A DNA stretch of 14,078 nt from an uncultured Erysipelotrichaceae bacterium (GTDB taxonomy: Bacteria > Bacillota_I > Bacilli_A > Erysipelotrichales > Erysipelotrichaceae), in assembly GCA_937874965.1 (NCBI GenBank), contig CALNCD010000002.1, positions 1 through 14,078 on the forward strand. Direction: 5' to 3'. The position numbers were made by a program, and so were the translations under genes. Below are positions 12,446-14,078 of this stretch, piece by piece. The notes beneath the pieces are model-generated. The model saw only the letters and a list, made by a program, of their open reading frames with translations. It searched no databases and was not told the origin of the DNA. How positions within the stretch are numbered: the first letter of the stretch is position 1; every line of letters begins with the position of its first letter.

Positions 12446-13618
12446 ATGAAAGCAGTAGTATTTGGTGCCGGCAAGATTGCGCGGGGATTTATCGGTCAGC
12501 TCTTAGACCTGAGTTCCTATGAGATTACCTTCATTGATGCGAATAAGGAGCTGGTCAATGCCTTGAGGGAGGCGGGAAAGTATTCGGTTCATATCCTGGG
12601 AGATTCATCAAAGGACTCCGTCATTGAAGGATTTGATATCTTTCATGTGAGTGAATCGGGCGAGATTGCCAGAGCAATGAAACAGGCAGATATCATGTTT
12701 GTATCGGTTGGAGGAAATGGTCTGAAACATGTCGGTCAGATGATCGGAGAACTCCTTTCGACCCATGCTGGTCTGGATCATCAGGTGTCATTGATTACCT
12801 GTGAGAATGTTAAGGATGCCGCTGCGATTCTTGCGGCTAGCCTTTATGAGAAGCTAAGTGAATCCGAAGCAGAAAACGTCAAGCAGCTGCTAGGGATTAC
12901 TGAAGCGGTTGTGTTGCGAACGGCAACAATTCCCTCAGAGGAACTTCAGGTGGCTGAGCCATTAAGCATCTGGGTGCAGAATTACTGGAACATTCCGGTG
13001 GACAAGGCAAGATACAAAGGCAAAGAGCCGGCAATCAAAGGGCTTGAGCTTATCGATGGTTTCGGGAATTTGCTGACTCAGAAAATGTATACGAATAATA
13101 CCAGTAATGCTGTTATTGCGTACAACGGACATCTCTTCGGGTATGAGATATTGTCTGAAGCAGCTCGTAGTCCGGAAGTTTCTCAGTTGCTCGATGCCGT
13201 CTATCCGGAGATCAATGCGATATTGATCAAGAGTCTGGGGATAAGCCCGGAGAGCCAGCATCTCTTTTCGGAGAATGCCCGGAAAAAATATGAAGATCCC
13301 ATCATTGTTGATCGCGTCGTCAGACATGCGAAAGATCCGATCCGCAAACTGGGACCAAATGACAGGCTTATCGGTCCGGCCCGGCTTGGTTTGGCCAATG
13401 GAATTACGCCCCATACTATTGTTGATACGATTGCCAAAGCACTCTATTATGATGAGGAGAGCGATGAAGAGTCAAAGCAATTGAAGGCAATGCGGCATGA
13501 AAAGGGAATGGATTATGTTCTGGAAACAGTTTGCGGTCTTGAACCAGAGGAACCCCTCTTCCGGTTGATTAAGGAGCAGATTGCCTTGCTGAAACAACAG
13601 GGAGTCCTGCATGACTAA
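12446..13618 (+). CDS. Mannitol-1-phosphate 5-dehydrogenase family oxidoreductase
   Basis: A 390-aa polyol-phosphate/hexuronate-type long-chain dehydrogenase. N-terminal Rossmann loop FGAGKIARGFIG (6-17); MtlD-like TCENVKDAA (118-126); C-terminal signature PIRKLGPNDRLIGPARLGLA (298-317), close to MtlD. In the catalytic segment KMYTNNTSNAVIAYNG (213-228), Lys 213 and Asn 218 are kept, but the His of the MtlD NTGHA motif is Asn 221. The protein may therefore act on a different phosphorylated substrate, or proton transfer may differ. AAGGAGG (12432-12438) lies seven bases before the ATG. It is in the PTS operon after the hairpin at 12402, and overlaps the next gene by eight bases. A tagaturonate/fructuronate reductase-like role is possible; the name MtlD should not be taken as proof of mannitol use. 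Confidence 0.85.
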   Translation: MKAVVFGAGKIARGFIGQLLDLSSYEITFIDANKELVNALREAGKYSVHILGDSSKDSVIEGFDIFHVSESGEIARAMKQADIMFVSVGGNGLKHVGQMIGELLSTHAGLDHQVSLITCENVKDAAAILAASLYEKLSESEAENVKQLLGITEAVVLRTATIPSEELQVAEPLSIWVQNYWNIPVDKARYKGKEPAIKGLELIDGFGNLLTQKMYTNNTSNAVIAYNGHLFGYEILSEAARSPEVSQLLDAVYPEINAILIKSLGISPESQHLFSENARKKYEDPIIVDRVVRHAKDPIRKLGPNDRLIGPARLGLANGITPHTIVDTIAKALYYDEESDEESKQLKAMRHEKGMDYVLETVCGLEPEEPLFRLIKEQIALLKQQGVLHD

Positions 13619-14078
13619 GTATGTCATAATCGGAGCTGGGCAGACCGGACGAGGCTATATCAACCGTTTGCTTTTCTTGAATGGGGAAAACACGGTTTTT
13701 CTTGACAGTGATCCTGATAAAGTGGACTTGCTTGCGGATACAGCCTATGAGGTATCGTTTGGCGCTGATCGACGAGAAAAACTGACAATAGGGAATTATA
13801 CGGTGTTAAATGCAAATACTCAGGAAGCATTGCAGCAGCTTGCCGAGGCTGATTTCGTCTTTACCGCAATCGGCGCAAACAATCTTGTTCAGTTGATTGT
13901 CCCTTTCAAACACGCCTTGGCTATCCGTCAGAAAAAGGAACCGATGCGGGTGGTTACTTGTGAAAACGGGGTCGGAAATTCACTGGTTTTGGAAGGGCTG
14001 AAACAGCAAGGCTCTATAGAAATAACAGAAGGAATCGTTTTTTGCACGACATTGGAACGCGGGAAAGATATTCTAAGT
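13611..14078 (+). CDS. Second mannitol-dehydrogenase-family protein, N-terminal part (runs off window)
   Basis: 156 codons are visible and the 3' end is outside the window. MTKYVIIGAGQTGRGYINRL gives the dinucleotide-binding loop GAGQTGRGY (8-16), then VFLDSDPDKVDLL with an acidic residue after the second strand. VVTCENGVGNSLVLEG matches the TCEN block of the gene before it, so this is a paralogue in the same superfamily, clearly diverged. ATG 13611 lies within the end of the upstream gene (8-base overlap), with GGGAG six bases ahead. The two could form a heteromer or catalyse successive oxidation and reduction steps. The catalytic Lys/Asn segment is not in the window. Confidence 0.8.
   Translation, partial: MTKYVIIGAGQTGRGYINRLLFLNGENTVFLDSDPDKVDLLADTAYEVSFGADRREKLTIGNYTVLNANTQEALQQLAEADFVFTAIGANNLVQLIVPFKHALAIRQKKEPMRVVTCENGVGNSLVLEGLKQQGSIEITEGIVFCTTLERGKDILS

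Overview
The window reads as a low-to-middle GC Bacillota (Firmicutes) chromosome: strong AAGGAGG-type ribosome binding sites, tightly overlapping operons, mannose-family PTS genes, a LevR-like PTS-linked regulator and a TrxB-type reductase. A gut Erysipelotrichia-like host is my guess from overall flavour only; no rRNA or other taxonomic marker is present.

Region 1 (1-334) is the 3' end of a thioredoxin reductase gene closed by a good intrinsic terminator. Region 2 (about 352-5584) is a polymorphic-toxin island. A 1359-codon Rhs/YD-repeat reading frame starts abruptly about 20 bases after that terminator, inside a YD repeat, with no N-terminal export or cap region and no convincing start. 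It runs through the Rhs core end (LRARYYD...DPSG), a hydrophobic Gly/Ala-rich pre-toxin stretch and a short AT-rich C-terminal tip. A 188-aa putative immunity gene overlaps its end by 20 bases, and its Shine-Dalgarno lies inside the toxin's last codons. After a terminator come about 540 bases of decayed sequence that look like a second, broken tip/immunity pair.

Region 3 (5585-14078) is a sugar-catabolic locus. A minus-strand 806-aa LevR/DgaR-like regulator (HTH, AAA+, PRD, EIIA-like, PRD) faces away from a plus-strand operon: PTS EIIA, EIIC, EIID, a D-2-hydroxyacid dehydrogenase, EIIB, a KDPG-aldolase-family enzyme, a mannitol-1-phosphate 5-dehydrogenase-family enzyme, and a second, truncated member of that family running off the window. 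The intergenic region has a sigma-54-like -24/-12 element (GG-N10-GC), a sigma-A extended -10 (TGCTATAAT) and two inverted-repeat operator candidates.

Together these genes would import and phosphorylate a sugar or sugar acid, carry out redox chemistry on the phosphorylated product and cleave a 2-keto-3-deoxy-phospho acid. The substrate is not obvious, and no dehydratase is visible before the window ends. The regulator is odd: its AAA+ domain has lost the sigma-54-contacting GAFTGA loop and the Walker B acidic pair, although a sigma-54-like promoter lies next to it.

The most noteworthy items are the capless Rhs cassette with its dual-use 3' end and unassigned toxin tip, the unusual PTS/dehydrogenase/aldolase operon, and the mismatch between promoter type and regulator.
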